Shown piece by piece: positions 12,355 to 24,329 of a stretch of 64,000 bases of DNA. Numbering within the stretch: position 1 is the first letter of the stretch; each line of letters starts with the position of its first letter. Made by a program: the position numbers and the translations under genes. The notes beneath the pieces were generated by a model that searched no databases, was not told the DNA's origin, and was given only the letters and a program-made list of their open reading frames with translations. This DNA comes from Cycas panzhihuaensis (lineage: Eukaryota > Cycadophyta), in assembly GCA_023213395.1 (NCBI GenBank), contig CM041465.1:197043741-197107740 (forward strand), read 5' to 3'.

Positions 12355-13240
12355 AAAATGGCCTTAATCTACTCTTTGAGAAAGCTAGATAGGCTAACAT
12401 GCCAAAATTATGTTGCCTAAAAAATTGAAATAAAGAGAATTTTAATTACAAAAAGTGCATGGGATATTATTGCTAAAAGGGAGACAAAACCAACTATTGA
12501 TGCTACAAAAATTGTTAGTTAGGAAGAAAGCGATAGACAAGCTCTAGCCATAATTACCTTATCCATAAGTGATTCTATCTTGACATATATTAGTGAAGCT
12601 ACTTTCTCAGTTAAATCTTGGAAAGTCCTTGCTTCACTATTTAGTCAAAAGAATGAGGCTTATCTCATCACTCTTAGAGAGCAACTTTATTGGCTTTACT
12701 TAAAGGAGGGTAAGCAAGTCACAAATTTCATTACCAAATTGGTAGAAATTAAGGACAATCTAGATTTTATAGGTGAATCAATATCAAACATTAAAATTAT
12801 TTGCGTAATACTTAATAAATTACCAAAATCTTTTGATAATCTGGTAAATACTCTTACTATTGGAGGGCAAGTCAAAAACATGTCATTCGATACTTTATGC
12901 GGGCATCGTCTTCAGTAAGAGTAGAGAATTTATATATACGAGGAGGAATCAGAGGTTGAAGAAGCCTTTGTCTCAAGACTCAAAATTAGTGAATGAGGAA
13001 GGGGTACAAGAGGAAGGTTAGTAGAGACAAAAACTGATAGAGGAAGATTTATTAAAGGATTAAGCAGCGGAAGATCAACAAATAACTGGGTATATTATCA
13101 TTATGGAAGATCAAGTCATATTGGTACATAATGTAGAATAAGAGAAAGTTATATTTGTTATTATTGTGGTAGCTATGGACATCTTTCAAGTAATTACTTT
13201 TATAAAAGAGTTGAAATTTCAAAAGGAAGGCATGTTGAAG
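12355..13240 (+). pseudogene. copia B gag remnant
   Basis: The reading begins near an ATG at 12357 and shows the copia Gag (UBN2-type) pattern: SAWDIIAKRE, then a long open stretch at 12580-12918 with LREQLYWLYLKEGKQVTNFI and LNKLPKSFDNLVNTL. A zinc knuckle CYYCGSYGH lies at about 13155-13185; its last Cys is replaced by Asn. Gag packages the element RNA in this family. Stops and a frame change after 12918 break it. Element A has lost this region. Confidence 0.85.
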
Positions 13241-13319
13241 GAAATTACAATAAAGAAGAACTTAAAGATGAAGACAAAGAAGAGATTACCTTTGTTACTA
13301 CCCTTGTCTCGTGTGCTAG

Positions 13320-13521
13320 AGATAGTAAAGAATGGTTCATTTATATTAGTGCTTTAAATCACTTGAGTAGGAGATAAGATTGGTTTAAGATCTTACTTCC
13401 ATATTCAACAAACAAAATTGTAGAGCTTGGTGATGACAATTCTTTGAAGATTAAAGGCAATGGAGCCATAGAAATTCAATTTAAGTAAAATATCAAGAAA
13501 ATTGGTAATGTATTATTTGTT
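13320..13521 (+). pseudogene. copia B protease remnant
   Basis: Reads WFIYISALNHLSR, then after a stop KIVELGDDNSLKIKGNGAI and NVLFVPG. This is the copia protease pattern (WxxDSGASxHM ... VxLGDxxxxxxxGxGxI ... xVLYVPxL). The catalytic DSG has decayed to YIS, so the protease is dead apart from the stop codons. It is cut at 13521 by insertion C and resumes at 31621. Confidence 0.8.
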
Positions 13522-13526
13522 CCAGG
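13522..13526. other. Target-site duplication of element C, left copy
   Basis: CCAGG directly before the LTR start; the right copy at 31616-31620 is CCAAG (one transition). Confidence 0.85.
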
Positions 13527-16500
13527 TGGAAGCATACTTCTGGGGGGTCACTAGATGCAAAGGGATCAAGCCTATACAATCACTAATAAAAGGGCTTAAG
13601 GATCCTTGGATGTGGGATAAAAGGTCATCCACAAAGGGCATTCATGTGTCAGAACGCAGGTTTGAGGACCCAAAAATGGCGCACAAACCTTCCCTTAGGA
13701 TGAGCACCTTCTCAGATTTGAGATGGGCAAGGGGCTCCTTTAGTTTTCTAAGTAGCCTCAAAGGGACACTCCTATCTTGACGGGTTGAGGAAGGAGAGAT
13801 AAGGTGAAAAGACACTTTTCCCAAAAAGAGGGAAAAAGAAGAGGTGGACCCTAATGAAGAGGGGGTGCCTTTGGATGAGAAGGAGGTAGCAAATGGCAAG
13901 GGTGCAAGGAGGAGGTTCGGTAGAAGAACTAACTCTTAAATGGGGTAAAGCAAATGAATGCCTTATTGAAGGGCACCTAGAGGAGGGTGCTCCTAAGGTT
14001 TCCATACACTAGGCAAATAGCTAAGTGTGTAAGATGCTATGCGATATATTTTCGTTTTGTTTTAGATGAGTAGTGTAGTGATATGAAGTGTTACTATTAC
14101 TGAGTTATTACAAATTAAGAGGAGAAAAAGAACAATAACAACACTCTCTTTTGACTCTTATTTCCTCTCTCTCTTTTTTCTTTTATGAATGACAATAGAA
14201 ACAAAGGAACCAAGAGGAAGAGAAATCACATGCAAAGAGTGTGACAATTAATGCAAACTACCCTAGTAGTGTATAGGAAGGAGAAGTAATGATAGAGGGG
14301 CTTAAATCCCTTTATATCCTTATTTTAGTAAATGTAAGAACATGAAAAAAGGAATGGGAATGCAATAAAGGGGTGAAACCGTTTCGCTAGTAAAGTTAAT
14401 GTCTACCAATGCAAGGGGCAATTTCTTTTCCTAATGAATGCAAATTAAGCAATCCACAAGCAAGAAAATGCATATGTGACCTTTCCTTTTCTTTCTTCTT
14501 TTTGGGAGAGGGGGAGAAGGATGAGAAAGAAGATAAAGTCGGAAGAGGTGTACTTGGAACCGTGATGGTTGGTGTAGCAAGCCTTTCTTCTTTCGTTACG
14601 ATCCTCTTTTGCTTGCCTCACCCTCCTTGCTGTGGTTGGCGTCATAGGAAAAGTGTTGGCGGGCCTTCCTTGCCTTTCCTAAAGAGCTTATATAGATGGA
14701 AACAAAAAAGGAGTTGCAAAGGAAAAGGAAAAGGAAAATTCAAAATAAAGTAATCAAAGTAAAAGGAGTACCCATACCTTCTACAATAATCCTTGCTTGC
14801 TTTAAAAGTAGGACATGCACAACAAGTTAGTTTCCCCTTCCACGATGCTAGATGTACATAAAAGCAAAGGTATATTTGTATATATATATCTATGCTTGCT
14901 AAAAGAAAAAGAAAGCATGACCTTATTTAAATGCTTTTAAATAGAAACAACGTATTGTTTAAACCTTATTTTACATGCATGTGAAATGCTCAAGCAACTT
15001 TGCGAGAAAGGGAGGTAGAAGGGGAGAGAAAGAGAGCCTCATAATGGCCAGCCCTCCAAATAAGGCACTTCCACATAGTCAAGTGCTCTAAACTAGAAGA
15101 TCAAACAAGAGGTTATAGCTTTCAAGCAAGCAAAATAGTAGCAAAGTTTGCAAGAAGTAGTGGCTACAAGAAAAAATTGCAAAAGCTACAAATGTTGCAA
15201 TATACAACTTTTGCAAGATAAAGTAAAAAACTTGTAAACTATAAGATATGCTAAAAAAAATTAGATTTTGATGGCATATGAGAGTTGGTTGCAGGCATTG
15301 CAAGTGACTGGCAATGCTACAACTAGCTAAATCCCTTCCCTTAAGGATTTTTGGGCATGTAAGATAGGTGTGAGATGGGAGAAGTTGCGAAGGGTAGGGG
15401 TGTACCCTAGAAGAGGTGGCCAAGAGGGTTAGAACCATAGCCTTAAGCTCCTCTCTCACTTTTCTATAAATTTTCCCATAACCTTCTTGGTAGAAGCTCG
15501 AAAGAAACCTCAAGAGGTGAGGAGGGTGAGCCAAGAGAAGGGTGGGTTTGCCTTATAAAGAATAAGTGTATGGAAGAGGTTTATGGAAAGCCCAGAACAA
15601 TATTCAGAAAATGCTACAGTTAAAGGAAGGAAACAACAAATTGCAAGCCTAAAAATCCCTACCCAAATTAACTTGAAATAACTTTTACCTCATAGATTGG
15701 TTGGGAAGGGAGGATCTCCCTTGATGGATGGAGGAAAGTTCCCTTCAATAGTTCAAGAGAGTGTGAAACTTGCAGAAAACTTGATGCAATGATTAGAGAG
15801 AGTACTTGAGAGGAGAACCTTGCTCAAATCAGACTATTATAGATCTGCAACTTAGGGTTTTTTCCATAAGGAAGAAAGAGACAAGAGAGGAGAGTAGAAG
15901 AGAGCTAGAGGAGGCCTTACTTTCTTTCTAAAAATGAGCCAAGAAGAAGCAAATGAACTTAAAAATGAGTTTTTATACCCGACCCTAATCTATCGAGCAA
16001 TTAGGGATTACCTTGGGTGGGAAACAACCTGATACCACGTGTTAATTTAGTAATTAATGCAAAACTGGTCATTGCCAGGCCGAAAATCTAAATGGATAGT
16101 CACACCATGCTAAACTTTGTAGTATCACAGAGTTTGTCACGGTACCACGAATAGTGTCGCGGTGCACTTAAAACAAGGTAAAAAAATAAAAAGGGTCCTC
16201 GAAGACCCTCAAAAGAGGGTCATAGACCTTGAAAGAGTAAAATAGTGGGTTGTTGGGGCATCTAGGAGAGTTTAAGTGTTGGTGGGACCATAACAAGCAA
16301 AGAAAATGTGGTAATTAGGCCCTAATGCAAGACAAGTGGTAAGTGAGGAGGTGATCAGGCCTAAACAGGTTGTTAGCGATCACATGATTCTAACAAAGGT
16401 GATTAAAAGTGAGCTGCGGGAGCTAGGAGTACTTAAGAATGCTGTGGAGGTGTGATGGAAGGCCATAATGTGCCATGGGACATTTGTCCCGAGTCATCAT

Positions 16501-16694
16501 AGGGTAAAATAGAAGATGCAAGCATAAGTGGGCAGGCAAACTAGGCATAACAACCATGTAAACGATCAATGCCATGGAAAATATATCTAATGAATATTCA
16601 ATTACATTCTGAAGTAAATGAAAGATGAGGTAGAAATATACTTGTGCTTACATGAGAGGTATAATCCATGTCCATTCTCAGTAGCTAGGAAACA
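13527..16694 (-). repeat. 3' LTR of element C
   Basis: 3168 bp. On the plus strand it starts TGGAAGC and ends GAAACA, so on the element strand it runs TGTTTC to GCTTCCA. It aligns throughout with 28458-31615. It contains short open frames on both strands (for example 13642-13899 minus) that have no recognisable domain and differ between the two LTRs; I treat them as chance. Confidence 0.93.
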
Positions 16695-16706
16695 CTGCTC
16701 CCTTGG
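16695..16706 (-). other. Polypurine tract of element C
   Basis: On the minus strand CCAAGGGAGCAG abuts the LTR start TGTTTC. The equivalent in D is AAGGGGACAG at 63159-63168, preceded in both by a shared GTGAGGCTCT stretch. Confidence 0.85.
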
Positions 16707-17190
16707 CAGTAGAGCCTCACTGCTGGAAAGCATAAAGCGATGGTGAATGCTATCAACACAAAGGTTAGTATTGTGCATTAAAGTACAAAGGTATCATTGT
16801 CCAAGGGAGTGGCGAGTGTCATGGCAGAACGCATGGATAAGGAGGAAAGAGGGGTGACATAGGGGTTGCCTATGCATGGCCCTAGAAATTGATAGAAGGA
16901 AGGATGGATGAGGGGGACACCCCCATCGGACCTATGCAATATAAGTGATACTAAAATTCATGAGCATAATCAATAAGATAACATAGACGAGAAGCCTGTA
17001 TATGTAGAAACCAAAATACGAGGGCCTCGTACCATATGCAGTACAAAGGGTGAGATAGAGAAACAAACCTGGTGGTCACCATAGTATAACCTCATAAGTG
17101 GTCTATTTTCAGAGGTGTAAAGGAATTGTAAACGGAGGAAGGGATGCTCCCAGAGCCTGAGTGACTAGGCAACCTACTAGGCTATCTAGG
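16707..17190 (-). other. Element C 3' region after the second RNase H
   Basis: Between the archaeal-like RNase H and the polypurine tract. It corresponds to 62650-63158 in D. No coding motif seen. Confidence 0.5.
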
Positions 17191-17194
17191 GAGG

Positions 17195-17590
17195 ATTATC
17201 TAGAAGGGAAAGATGACACTCAAGGATGTGACAGATAAGGCCATTTGCATCAACATTTAAGTCTCTGGGAATATGCTGAATGTCCACATAGGAGAAATGA
17301 GATAGGAGAGATCTAGCGATCGAAGCAAGGGTTCTCAATCATGGGTAATGCACCTAATAAACCTGGGTTAGCTACAACATGATGATCTGAGAGTCACAAA
17401 AAAAGATGATGGGACCATGATAAAAATAAAGTAACAATTGTATATTTAGCTTCGTTATTTGTGGCCTCAAGGAGAAAGATTCTAGAACGCATCAAGTCAT
17501 ATTAGGAGGGGTCATGGAGGATCCACGCAGTAGCAGAAGGTCTTGGATTGCTACAACTTCCTTCGTTAGTAAAGATAAGTAGTACCATGG
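17195..17590 (-). pseudogene. Element C second RNase H (archaeal-like, aRNH)
   Basis: Minus-strand reading shows LIFTNEGSCSNPRPSATAWI, then RIFLLEATNNEAKYTIV and, further on, QHIPRDLNVDANGLI. This is the RNase H1 plan of FxDGxxxGNPGxxG, TNNxAEYxA and HVPRxxNxxADxLA. The first catalytic Asp is Asn here. D has the same domain at 62235-62640 with the Asp kept. The standard gypsy RNase H is separately present at 22806-23330, so this element had two. A second RNase H of this type is known from Tat elements. It lies about 4 kb after integrase, near the polypurine tract. Confidence 0.82.
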
Positions 17591-17599
17591 TGAAAAATA

Positions 17600-18160
17600 G
17601 GGCTTGCATCAAATGACAAGAGAAATAGTGATGGTAAGGTCAAAAAGTAAGGAGGAGGAGAGGATGTAGCGACGAGGCTACAATCACTTAAAATGCTATG
17701 AATATGGACCATAAAAGGACATGAGAGTCCTGGGAAGAGGCTACTAGTCTCGAAGAAACCTAATTGACGAAGAGGCAAGGAGGTAATAGTAAAAAGGCCC
17801 CTTTTGGGCTCCCAAGGGTTGCCAAAAAGGGCCAAAGGAGGTCCAAAAAGGGGGAGGCGCTTTCCCTAAGAGCCTCAAAGGCTCAAACGTGCAACAAAAA
17901 TGGATCCAAAATGTTAAAATGAATCAAAAGAGTATAAACATGGGTATTTTTTGAAGTGATATGAAAAATGAGGTGGAAAGGACCTGCAAGAGATTGAAGG
18001 GGTCATCATAAATGTGCCAAAAGATCTTGGAATGGAGGCTACAGAGGCAAAACAGGGGGGGGGGGGGAGACCTTGAAGGCAAAGGTAATAGAGGCCAAGG
18101 AGATGGTCTCGAAGGCTATCACAACAAGGGAAAAGGAGAAAGTACCCCTTGGGACCCCCA
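17600..18160. other. Element C spacer, upstream of the antisense TATA box
   Basis: Corresponds to 61671-62230 in D. It contains a run of 13 G at 18055-18067. No coding motif was recognised on either strand. Confidence 0.45.
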
Positions 18161-18162
18161 CG

Positions 18163-18170
18163 TATATAAA
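18163..18170 (+). promoter_or_regulatory. TATA box of the antisense unit in element C
   Basis: TATATAAA on the plus strand, opposite to the element's own direction, preceded by a GGGACCCCCACG block. D has the matching arrangement on its minus strand (TATATAAG at 61663-61670, preceded by GGGGCCCCCGCC). Conservation in two diverged copies and its position upstream of the antisense frame suggest a core promoter. This is inference; no transcript evidence. Confidence 0.5.
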
Positions 18171-18750
18171 GAGAGAAGGGTAAAAATAAAATTCATTTTC
18201 ATGGGTCCCACGATCAATTTGGAGCCCTCCCTTCTACGCAGCAGAGCCCTATCAAAAATTGGGAGTACATTACGAGAGATCTGACTATTGGATCGAGGCG
18301 CATAGATAGCCTACGAGACCGTGGTAATGAGATAGTGGTAGCTAGACCCGATCTAGTGAGTGGATCATTCCTTATCCCATCCATTTTGTCATTTTAGTTT
18401 GATGACTTTTATATGGTTTTCTAGCTTAGTTTTAGCCCCTTAAGGGAAAATTGGGACCTCTTGGGGCTCAAATGAGGCCTAGAGAGGGGGATGACCAGGG
18501 CATTAGGTAGCCCTAGTCCTAGTGAGCTAGGACCCTAGCCCACTCAGGCAAGGTTTTTAGTTTTTTTAGGGCATCTCCTACTTTTTAGGGGGGTAACAAT
18601 AGCCCCGCGGCAAAGATTGCAGTGTCGTGAAATTTGTGGTAGGGCCACTGAGAAAATGGTAATTTGTCAGTAGGGTCCATGTCAAAATCTATGGTACCCA
18701 GAGTTTAACATGGGGTAGAGGATAGATAGTGTAAAAAAAAAAACGATGCC
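18171..18750 (+). other. Presumed leader of the antisense unit, element C
   Basis: Between the TATA box and the recognisable antisense frame. A CTAGTGAGTGGATC string near 18352-18366 is kept in D (CCAGTGAGTGGATC on its minus strand) and could be a 5' splice site. No matching acceptor could be chosen with confidence. Confidence 0.35.
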
Positions 18751-20700
18751 CAATGGATGACTTTGCTCACTTTGATGGAGCACAAGGCACCCAAGGGGCA
18801 ATAAGACATGCAGTAAGAGGTGTTTTGGACTGACTTTTGGATTATTTTTAAGCATTTATCGTGGTGGACAACCACGAGAACATCGGGATGGCCATGCTCA
18901 GCTTCATCAAGATGATGTCGAGGCATGACAGGATGACTCTAAGATGTTACAGGCTCCTGAAGATCATTAGGACGCCCTAATATGCATCAGATCGATGCCT
19001 CATAACTGACATAGTCTCCTATTGGGATCAACAGAGGCACGTCTTCCATCTTCCCTAGGTGGGAGACATCACTATCATACTAAGAGACATCAGGAGAATT
19101 TTGGGTATACCGGCGGGAGGAGCACTGGCATCACTGGGTGCTTTTCCTAACACAGACACTGCCCACACAGAGGCAGCTACATACTTCACTAGACAGGGCA
19201 GATAGGATTGATAAGGTGTGTTGGTCTAGGCAATCATTTTATCCAGAGTTCCTTGAGTGAGGAAACTCATTACATTATCTATTCTATTTTAGATTTCTTG
19301 AAAACAGAATTATAAAGACATATCGGGTGGATAGATGGCTATAGTATAGAGATGCGAGGTAGGGAAGAGACTAGATTTATCTACCTTGATAGCAACTATC
19401 CTAGTGGCACAGTTAGATTAGATCCGGGTAGCAGGGCAAGGAGGATTCTCTTACTACACCTTATTATAGTGCTAGTTTTTTGACTACTTTAGAGTAGTAG
19501 TGCCATCAGGAGGACCACATTCCATCTCAATGCGGGCACCTATGGTCCATAGATGGTAGACTCAGTTTAGAAGGACAAAGGACCAGGTTTACATACGAAG
19601 GTCAGTGGAGGTGACATCACTCGATCTACTTACTCTAGTAGACTAAACAATGGACCCATATAGAGGGGTATACTAGGAGAGTGATGACGTAGTAAGAGAG
19701 TTCAGAGATAAACCTAATGAGGATAGAGGCGATGATGGAGGCAATGGGATAGGGCCATCATGAGCTGTAGGAGATAAGGTAGGCTTATCAACACCTATAA
19801 GGAGAGGCATACCACCACATACGCCAACAAGTAGAGGAGAGCTACAGGTAGAGCTCAAGCAGCTACTATGGCTATGGTGACAGTGACAGAGGCAGGCAGA
19901 GGGAGGAGTAGAGGCAGGAGATACTTTGGAAGCTTAAGAGTTAGGGGAATTAGTGTTGGAGGTAGAGGCAGCAATTGAGAGAGCTCTTACAGAGGAGGTA
20001 ATCATCAGAGCTGAGGAGCCATCCATCCTAAGAGGTGAAACACTATCCTAACTCGATATCTTTTCGATCACTAGCTACTTAGATAGTTTATTTTGATTTG
20101 ATTTAGATGCTTTCACATATATATTTGTTAGACTGACACATGGTATTCATGGTTTGGTAGGTGTAGTGGAGATGAATAGGCTCATAGAGGCAACAGTCCA
20201 TGAGTTGTTTCCTCAGGTCTACGCAGAGGGACAACCATCCATCCTAGCTAGTGAAGAGCCTCGATTTATGGGGGCACACATAATGATATTTGCCCCATTG
20301 ATCAGAGCTAGGGACATATGGGTGGCAGGGTCCCAGGGGTACCAAGCAAGAACAAGATAGCTATAGGGTGCCCTAGATGGACTTCAGGCAGAAAGAGACC
20401 AGATAGTTATAGAGAGGGACACCCTACGAGGCTAGGTCCAGGCATTGGAGGTCCAAGGAGGAGGAGAAACAAGCAAAAATACAGAGAGTCAAATTAGGAT
20501 CTTTGTCCTAGAGGAGAAGCTCTGAGGAGTGGAGGGGGAGAGGGATCGTAACCAGGCGAGATACGATCAGTTAGTAGAGTAGATCACCACTAAGTCATCG
20601 TGGAGTAGATCTCACACCCATACGATGGCGATGACCTAGAGGAGGCCTCGAGATGAGGAGAGTAAGGCAGGGAGCTCACAGTGATGTTGTAGGAGCTTAG
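18750..20700 (+). pseudogene. Antisense frame in element C: plant-mobile-domain-like protein with coiled-coil tail
   Basis: The plus strand, opposite to gag-pol, can be followed in one frame from about 18840 to 20640, broken only by stop codons. The N-terminal part reads VVDNHENIGMAMLSFIKMM. A central block reads ITDIVSYWDQQRHVFHLP, a stop, then VGDITIILRDIRRILGIPAG (19002-19125). The W-x4-H-x-FH ... D-I-x-x-I-L-G-(I/V) pattern resembles the plant mobile domain (PMD). A Gly/Asp/Glu-rich middle follows, then an open stretch at 20154-20360, then a heptad-like tail (LDGLQAERDQIVIERDTLRG). D carries the same frame on its minus strand. The function in the element is unknown, and the PMD identity rests on motif likeness only. 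Confidence 0.6.
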
Positions 20701-21586
20701 GAGGCATGTGGTCTCCTAGCAAGGGGTCTCACATGCAAGGAGATGATATCCCCTGAGGGTAGGGCATCAAGGATGATTTTGATGTATTATTAATTTTGGG
20801 CTGGAAAGCATTGGACCTCTAAGGAGTCTCGCCATATATAGATATATGATTATACTCCTCCTTGTAAGGATTCCAGCTTCTTGAGGCATGACACCTAGAT
20901 GATATACTATATGACTTTCTAAGATATGATTTGTGTATATATAGATGAGGGCCAATTGGTAAGCCATTTGATCCATAATGATGGTATTATGATTATTTTG
21001 TGATGTTGTTGCTTTATTGTATTATTTATTTGCTTATATATATGCATAGAGAGATAGATGTATGCATATATGGGTGTACGAGGGACTATGCATTATGGTG
21101 GCTTTAATTGATTATTATGTATGGTGTTTGTTGTTAGATCATGTGTAGATGACATTCATGTTTCTTTTCATGCAACATCGTACTCATAGCAGGTATACAT
21201 GATTACTACATGTATCAGTGATAGGTACATATGAGGCTAGGAGAGGGGGGGCTATGCATGTCCACTGAGGGAGCATAACAGATATGCAAAGGAAATAACG
21301 ATAAAGGGGGAGTATAAATACTTAAGCAAGATGCCCTAGTTGAGATACGATTCCAGGCTCAGGAGCGAAGGAAGTTTGCATACCCAACTATGAAATGAGA
21401 GGTTTCCCTTGGGAGGGAAACAAAGGATGATATGTAAATTATGGAACCATTAAGATAAGAGGCCACTCTAAGTTGCCATCCCACCTATGATTAGGGGGAT
21501 GGAGACACGCTTAGAGTGGTAGTTTAGGCTCATTTTAGAGCGAGAGGAAAAAAGGGTATGCCTAATTTACCCAGGAGTAGGGAAGG
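20701..21586. other. Element C spacer between integrase and the antisense frame
   Basis: Corresponds to 58260-58950 in D. AT-rich, with short TATATA-type runs and no supported coding region. Confidence 0.45.
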
Positions 21587-22740
21587 TCACACATAGAATT
21601 TCTTTAAGAATTTACCATTGATAGATTTCTCAAAATTGAGACTCTCTAGAGTTGCGATCTTATAGGCACCATTGTTGAGGCTTTCGAGAATGATGAAAAG
21701 ACCAACCCATTTAGGCCCAAATTTAGACAAGCGATCATGGAGATATCCTAGTTTAAGGACGTGGTCCCCTAGATGCAAAGGGCGAGGGCAAAGACGTTTA
21801 TCATACATTTTTTGCACCCTGGCCTTAGAGGTAAGATTTACTAATATACGATCAAACATATCTCGTTAAAGCTTCGAGGTTGAGGAGGTGGGCCTGGGGA
21901 TAGGATTCCTCGTTGATGAAACCTCGAAGGGAAACATATAAGGAGGGGATTTTAACTTCCAAGGGAAGGACTACCTCGGTTCTATACATGAGGGAGAATG
22001 GGGTCATCCTTGTAGCCATGGAAATAGAAGTATGATATGTCCATAAAATAAAGGAAACCTGAACATGCCAATCCCTTTGGGATTGGCCAATGGTTTTCTT
22101 TAGGATGTTAATAAGAGTCTTGTTAAAGGACTCGATTTAGCCATTGGCCTAAGGGTGATAGGGAGAAGAAGTCTTATGGGATATCCTAAACTTCCCACAA
22201 AGCTCATCAATTTCCTTATTACAAAAGGAAGTACCATTATCTATGATTAGGATATGAGGGACCCTGAATCGACAGATAGTGTATTGGTAGATGAAGGTAG
22301 CTATAGTCTTACTGATAATAGAAGACAAGGGAACCGCTTCGACCTATTTAGTGAAATATTCCATTACAGTCAAGATAAACTTATACTATAATAAAGGAGG
22401 GGTTATAGCCCCAATGAGGTCTAATCCCCATTAGGAAAATAGCCATGGAGAAATAATAGGGTGTAAGGCCTCAGAATGTGAATAGATGACATTGGCATGC
22501 TCCTGACACCTACGACATCGCAAAGCATAGGCATGGGTGTTATTGAAAAGGGACAGCTAATAGTGACCCATGTGAAGGATCCTCTGGGCCATGGATTGGC
22601 CCCCAAAGTGGCCCCCACAAATTCTATTATGGCATTTGTGAAGTATCTAGTTCACCCAGTTAGGGTCAATGTAACGAAGGAGGACCCTATCAAAGGATCT
22701 TTTATATAACACCCCTTCCATGAGGAAGTATTGCCTAGCA
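21587..22740 (-). pseudogene. Element C integrase remnant
   Basis: The minus-strand reading starts with the zinc-binding part (RSFDRVLLRYIDP and, further on, CRRCQEHA near 22500). It runs through a broken catalytic core and ends in an open stretch at 21587-21859 (CPRPLHLGDHVLKLGYLHDR, KFGPKWVGLF, NGKFLKKFYV). The end matches D's integrase end at 58252 residue for residue in most places. Known role: insertion of the DNA copy. Several stops break it. No chromodomain follows, which fits Tat-type elements. Confidence 0.85.
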
Positions 22741-22799
22741 ATGGCCCTAACATATGACCTTACATTGTCACTAGCATCAAGATGATACTACTATTTAGT

Positions 22800-23335
22800 A
22801 AGGTATTATACAATATCCCCATACCATTCACTATTAGCCAATGGATGGAGGGACGAGTCTTCAATGGTAAGGATAGGCTTATCTGACAAGGAATCATCAA
22901 TAGGAGTATTTGAAGAGTTATGAATCAGGGTGTCAACTAACTGCTCGACGACCACCATTCCCTTCTTTGACTTCATATTAACGATTTGGAGGTCATATTC
23001 TTGAAGGAGGATGGCCCAATTTCCAGTCCTACCAGTCAAGTCAGATTGGGTTAGGAGGTATCTCAAGGGATTAGATTAGATGATTATTTGAGTGGTGTTA
23101 CTGAGCAAGTAATTCCTAAATTTCTTGGTTGGACAAACCAAGGTGAGTCATTCCTTCTTGGCAGGGAAATAATTGAGCTCAGCAGCAACTAATGTGTGAC
23201 TTATAAAATAGATAGCCCTCTTGATTCCTAAATCATCCTCTTAGGCCAGCATAGCCCCCAAGGATTCATCAGTAGCTGAGGTGTCAATCAAAGAGAGGAG
23301 GAACCAAGATTGGGGCAGAAGTGAAGGACTTTTTG
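22800..23335 (-). pseudogene. Element C gypsy-type RNase H remnant
   Basis: The open stretch at 22806-23066 holds the connection region and end of the usual Ty3/gypsy RNase H (LTGRTGNWAILLQEYDLQIV and KSKKGMVVVEQLVDT). The upstream part at 23067-23335 contains stops. The same region in D begins with the better kept TLVTDESLGAML at about 56550. This is the first of the two RNase H domains. Confidence 0.82.
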
Positions 23336-23340
23336 AGCTG

Positions 23341-24320
23341 TTAGAAAGCTTCCTGGGCCTTGGGAGACCAAACAAATGGGCCCCCCTTCTTCAATAAGTT
23401 AGTAAGGGGTTTAGTATTTATGGCGAAGTTTGCTAAGAAATGCCTAAGGAAACCTAACCTACCCAAGAATGACTTGATTTTCCATTGAGTCTTGGGACGA
23501 GGCATGTCAAGGATGGCCTTGACTTTATTTGGGTCAACTTGGATTCCTTGTTTTGAAACCAAGAAACCCAAGAGTTTGTCAGCTGTTACAATAAATACGT
23601 ATTTAAGAGGATTCAAGCTAATATAATATTTGCGACACTTAGTAAAGATGGTGTGTAAATCATTGGGATGCTGGGCCCTTTTACATGAAAGGCCCATCAT
23701 ATTATCCATGAAGACCTTAAGGGTTTTATTTATGAGGTTGTGGAAGATGAACTGCATTGCTCTTTGGTAAGTGGCACCTATATTTTTGAGTCCAAAGGGC
23801 ATCACTTTGTAAGTGAAGGTACCCCAAGGAGTGGTGAAGGCTATTTTGTAATGGTTTTTAGGAGAAATTTGGATCTAGTTATACCCAGAGAAGCTGTCCA
23901 TCAAGAACATGACTTCGAATCCAGTGGTTCGATCGATGATTTGATCGATAATAGATAGAGGGAAGTTGTCTTTGGGACATGTGTTATTTATATCATGAAA
24001 ATTAACACATATCTAAATTGTCCCGTTCTTTTTGGCAATGGGAATGATATTTGAGACCAACTTAGGTTAATTAATAGAGGTGATCAACCCTGCATCTAAG
24101 AGTTTCTCAACTTCTATCTTCACGACAACAGATAGTTTAGGATGGAGGGGGGCACTACTTTTTCCACATAGGGTGAGCACCCAAAATAGTAATAAGGTTA
24201 TGGGTGAAAATAAAAGGGTCTATTCCCTTTATGTCAGTGTAATCCTATGCGAAGATGTCACGAAACTCTTGAAAAAGAACGATGTATTCCTTTAACTCTT
24301 CAGGGGAATATTCTTCTCGC
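23341..24320 (-). pseudogene. Element C reverse transcriptase remnant
   Basis: The 154-codon open stretch at 23341-23805 starts MMPFGLKNIGATYQRAM and holds the catalytic region as VFMDNMM, so the YxDD-type pair has lost one Asp (DN). It continues through LLGFLVSKQGIQVDPNKVKA and FLGRLGFLRHFLANF. Upstream, with stops, are DSFSGYNQIQISPKNHYK (near 23900) and the RT start region (EVEKLLDAGLITSIN) near 24080. The domain order and motifs are those of Ty3/gypsy RT. Confidence 0.88.
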
Positions 24321-24329
24321 ACCTTGATG

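Noticed and set aside
14409-14753. 114-codon frame in the C 3' LTR
   Set aside because: Its frame is broken in the paired LTR (28458-31615) and has no domain; chance frame.
16695-16715. Met-type primer site after the left LTR of C (TTGGCAGTAGAGCC)
   Set aside because: The element reads on the minus strand, so this end holds the polypurine tract (CCAAGGGAGCAG). The primer site is at 28438-28456.
18055-18067. Run of 13 G as a quadruplex or functional site
   Set aside because: A single homopolymer, not matched in D. Likely mutation or sequencing length noise.
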